DNA from: CAYMAZ01 sp964388575
GTDB taxonomy: Bacteria > Bacteroidota > Bacteroidia > Bacteroidales > DTU049
Length of the DNA stretch: 64,000 nt
Direction: 5' to 3'
NCBI GenBank assembly: GCA_964388575.1
Contig: CAYMAZ010000005.1
Location: forward strand, 1-64,000
Shown here: positions 62,414 through 64,000 of the stretch, piece after piece
Position numbering within the stretch: the first letter of the stretch is position 1
Layout: each line of letters begins with the position of its first letter
Position numbers and translations under genes: made by a program
The notes under the pieces: generated by a model
Database searches by the model: none
Told to the model about the DNA's origin: nothing
Seen by the model: the letters and a program-made list of their open reading frames with translations, nothing else

Positions 62414-63406
62414 TTAGCGTATAAAAATAGTATCATTCATCAATTGAGAAGGATGTTCAACATCTTTCATTATTTCTTCATATTCTGTAGTTAAAGGAAC
62501 CAGTATTTCGTATTTCTTTCTTGAGTTGTTTTTTAGTGCATTCTTTCTGAGCCACGGGTTCAACTCATTCAGAACCATAAGGTTTGTATTGTGTTGATGT
62601 GCAAATTCAGTCAAATCTGATACAGTTGAATCAACGAAGACAGATTTGCATGGAACTGGATAATATAAATCAGCATTTCTCAAAATAAAGCCATATTGTT
62701 TGGGGTTGTGCCAGATAATTTTAAAAGCAAGAATTCTGTATATATAACGCATGGTTTCTTCAGGTAATATCAAATCATAATACGAATCCACCCTTTGATC
62801 GCGCATGGCTGCAGGAATTCTTGAAGCACCCATATTGTAAGCTGCTGCTGCAAGCGTCCAGCTTTGAAACTGTCTGAAAGCATCGTTGAGATATTTACAT
62901 GCAGCATGAGTGGATTTTTCGACATGATAGCGCTCGTCAACTTCATCGTTTACCTCAAGACCATACTGAATTGCAGTTGCCTTAAGAAACTGCCACATTC
63001 CTGCGGCTCCGGAAGGTGAAACTGGAAAAGAAAGTTCGCTTTCTGCCATGGCAAGAAACATAAAGTCCTCATGAATACCATGTTCCTTAAAAATATTTTC
63101 AAAAACCGGGAAATAACGTGTACTTCTCTTCAGGATCAAAAATGTTCTTGAGTGCCAGAATGTTATGGCAAATAATTCTCTTTCAAGACGTTCTCGGACA
63201 TAGTATCGATTCAATGGAACAAGCTCATCAGCAAAAGTCAGACTGTCAGGGATGAGTACATTGAACACTCTGTAATCCTTCGATGCAGTTTCATAATACA
63301 TTTTGTCCCCTCTTTCATTATCGGCAGATTTTAACCTGAAAAACATCAAGATCAAAAAACTGACAAGAATAATAAAAACAGTGAGCAGGATATTATATAT
63401 TTTCAT
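62414..63406 (-). CDS. Lytic transglycosylase with SLT domain
   Basis: A 330-residue envelope enzyme that cleaves peptidoglycan between MurNAc and GlcNAc to form 1,6-anhydro ends. An uncleaved N-terminal membrane segment (YNILLTVFIILVSFLILMFF) anchors it. The SLT catalytic Glu is Glu122 in FLAMAESELS, followed by SPSGAAGMWQFLKATA and the AAAYNMGASRIPAA block. The C-terminal 100 residues are unassigned and carry no LysM. It overlaps the WecA-type gene by 14 bases, so the three minus-strand genes form an operon. Confidence 0.9.
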   Translation of the reverse strand: MKIYNILLTVFIILVSFLILMFFRLKSADNERGDKMYYETASKDYRVFNVLIPDSLTFADELVPLNRYYVRERLERELFAITFWHSRTFLILKRSTRYFPVFENIFKEHGIHEDFMFLAMAESELSFPVSPSGAAGMWQFLKATAIQYGLEVNDEVDERYHVEKSTHAACKYLNDAFRQFQSWTLAAAAYNMGASRIPAAMRDQRVDSYYDLILPEETMRYIYRILAFKIIWHNPKQYGFILRNADLYYPVPCKSVFVDSTVSDLTEFAHQHNTNLMVLNELNPWLRKNALKNNSRKKYEILVPLTTEYEEIMKDVEHPSQLMNDTIFIR

Positions 63407-64000
63407 TTTTTTTCATATTCAGAAGAGCAATAACAAAGAGCATGGCAAATTCAAGAGCCAGCCACGAACCAAAGGCGAGAAGATAAAAACTATTCCACCT
63501 ATGAGCATACTGCAAAACAAGAACTCCTAGAAGCATATTAAACAATGACAAGCCAATAAACACGAAAGCAACTTCCCTGTCGTTCAAACCAAGATAAGAC
63601 AAGTGATGTGTGGTATGGTCCCTGCCACCTTTAAATGGTGATTTCTTGTTTATGACCAGTCGTTTAAAGAACACAGTTGTTGTATCTATCAATGGAAGGG
63701 CAAATACAAGAGCGACAGAAAACAATCTTGCAGTGATCGGTGCCATATTGCCTTCGTCTGTTTTGAAATTCCAGAAATAAATAATACCGAAAGCGGCTAT
63801 GATTATTCCAAGAAACATACTTCCAGTGTCTCCCATAAACATTTTTGAAGGATACCAGTTGTATTTCAGGAACGCAATGAGCGAAACACCAAGTCCGAGC
63901 AAAATGAGAAAATACTGATCGTTGGCATATTTCAGAATAAACACTGACATAATAAACGCTGAAATAATGAAAAAAGCAACTATGGTTGCAATACCATCCA
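63393..64000 (-). CDS. Undecaprenyl-phosphate sugar-1-phosphate transferase, MraY/WecA family (5' end beyond window)
   Basis: The frame is open to base 64000, giving 202 codons, the C-terminal part of a polyprenyl-phosphate N-acetylhexosamine-1-phosphate transferase that starts O-antigen or related glycans. It reads in at DGIATIVAFFIIS. The metal/nucleotide motif is MFMGDTGSMFLG. Later helices carry LPLIDTTTVFFKR and the GRDHTTHHLSYLGL loop typical of WecA rather than MraY. Its 3' end overlaps the transglycosylase start by 14 bases. Substrate (GlcNAc or other) is inferred only. Confidence 0.87.
   Translation of the reverse strand, partial: DGIATIVAFFIISAFIMSVFILKYANDQYFLILLGLGVSLIAFLKYNWYPSKMFMGDTGSMFLGIIIAAFGIIYFWNFKTDEGNMAPITARLFSVALVFALPLIDTTTVFFKRLVINKKSPFKGGRDHTTHHLSYLGLNDREVAFVFIGLSLFNMLLGVLVLQYAHRWNSFYLLAFGSWLALEFAMLFVIALLNMKKNENI

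Noticed and set aside
1..64000. tRNA, rRNA, CRISPR arrays, insertion sequences, prophage
   Set aside because: I looked through the intergenic spaces for tRNA T-arm patterns, short regular repeats and transposase or phage genes and saw none. A profile search for tRNAs would be decisive.

Overview
The window comes from the chromosome of a Bacteroidota (Bacteroidetes) bacterium, most likely an uncultured, AT-rich member of the class Bacteroidia. Four things support this. Two secreted proteins end in type IX secretion (T9SS) type A sorting domains. Many genes carry the Bacteroidetes sigma-70 -7 box TAnnTTTG a short distance upstream, and start codons lack Shine-Dalgarno sequences. L36 and S14 are the zinc-free kinds. 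The str, S10, spc and alpha ribosomal clusters run together without tuf, and eno follows. Five runs of exactly ten Ns show that this is a scaffold of joined contigs. Four of the five genes cut by gaps (rpsS, rplB, pnp and a tricorn protease) are almost certainly intact in the organism. An exonuclease gene is duplicated or mis-joined at its gap.

Layout. 1-10.9 kb: the 3'-truncated aspS, a TPR/PD40 envelope protein, a DNA polymerase III epsilon-like exonuclease, an FAH-family hydrolase, a family 9 glycosyltransferase and a tRNA-maturation group (tsaC-type, cca-type, an uncharacterised acidic protein, miaA). A gamma carbonic anhydrase and a DUF6580-type membrane protein lie on the other strand. 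11-17.5 kb: an 812-residue fusion of an alpha-oxoamine synthase with an acyltransferase-like region. Divergent from it is an operon with three SpoIIAA/STAS-like modules on two proteins and a soluble hybrid histidine kinase. 17.7-21.7 kb: a secreted tricorn protease and lipB. 22-41.4 kb, minus strand: rpsL-rpsG-fusA, then rpsJ through rplQ, then eno. 41.5-48.6 kb, minus strand: rpe, pnp, rpsO, yidC and pyrG, each apparently with its own promoter or terminator. 49-59.6 kb, plus strand: two T9SS cargo proteins (one a gingipain-like protease), an outer-membrane-type protein, an S41 lipoprotein peptidase, an M23-LysM peptidase and a beta-propeller protein. 59.6-64 kb, minus strand: a WecA-type transferase (5' end outside the window), a lytic transglycosylase and uvrA.

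Most of the window is core housekeeping: translation, protein export (secY, yidC), tRNA maturation, cell-wall turnover and DNA repair. The less explained parts are the oxoamine synthase-acyltransferase fusion, which could be a one-chain sphingolipid- or sulfonolipid-type enzyme, and the STAS-module/hybrid-kinase operon. A pRiA4b ORF-3-like protein sits inside the tRNA-maturation group, and a perfect 14-bp hairpin lies just before eno. I saw no tRNA, rRNA, CRISPR array, insertion sequence or prophage.
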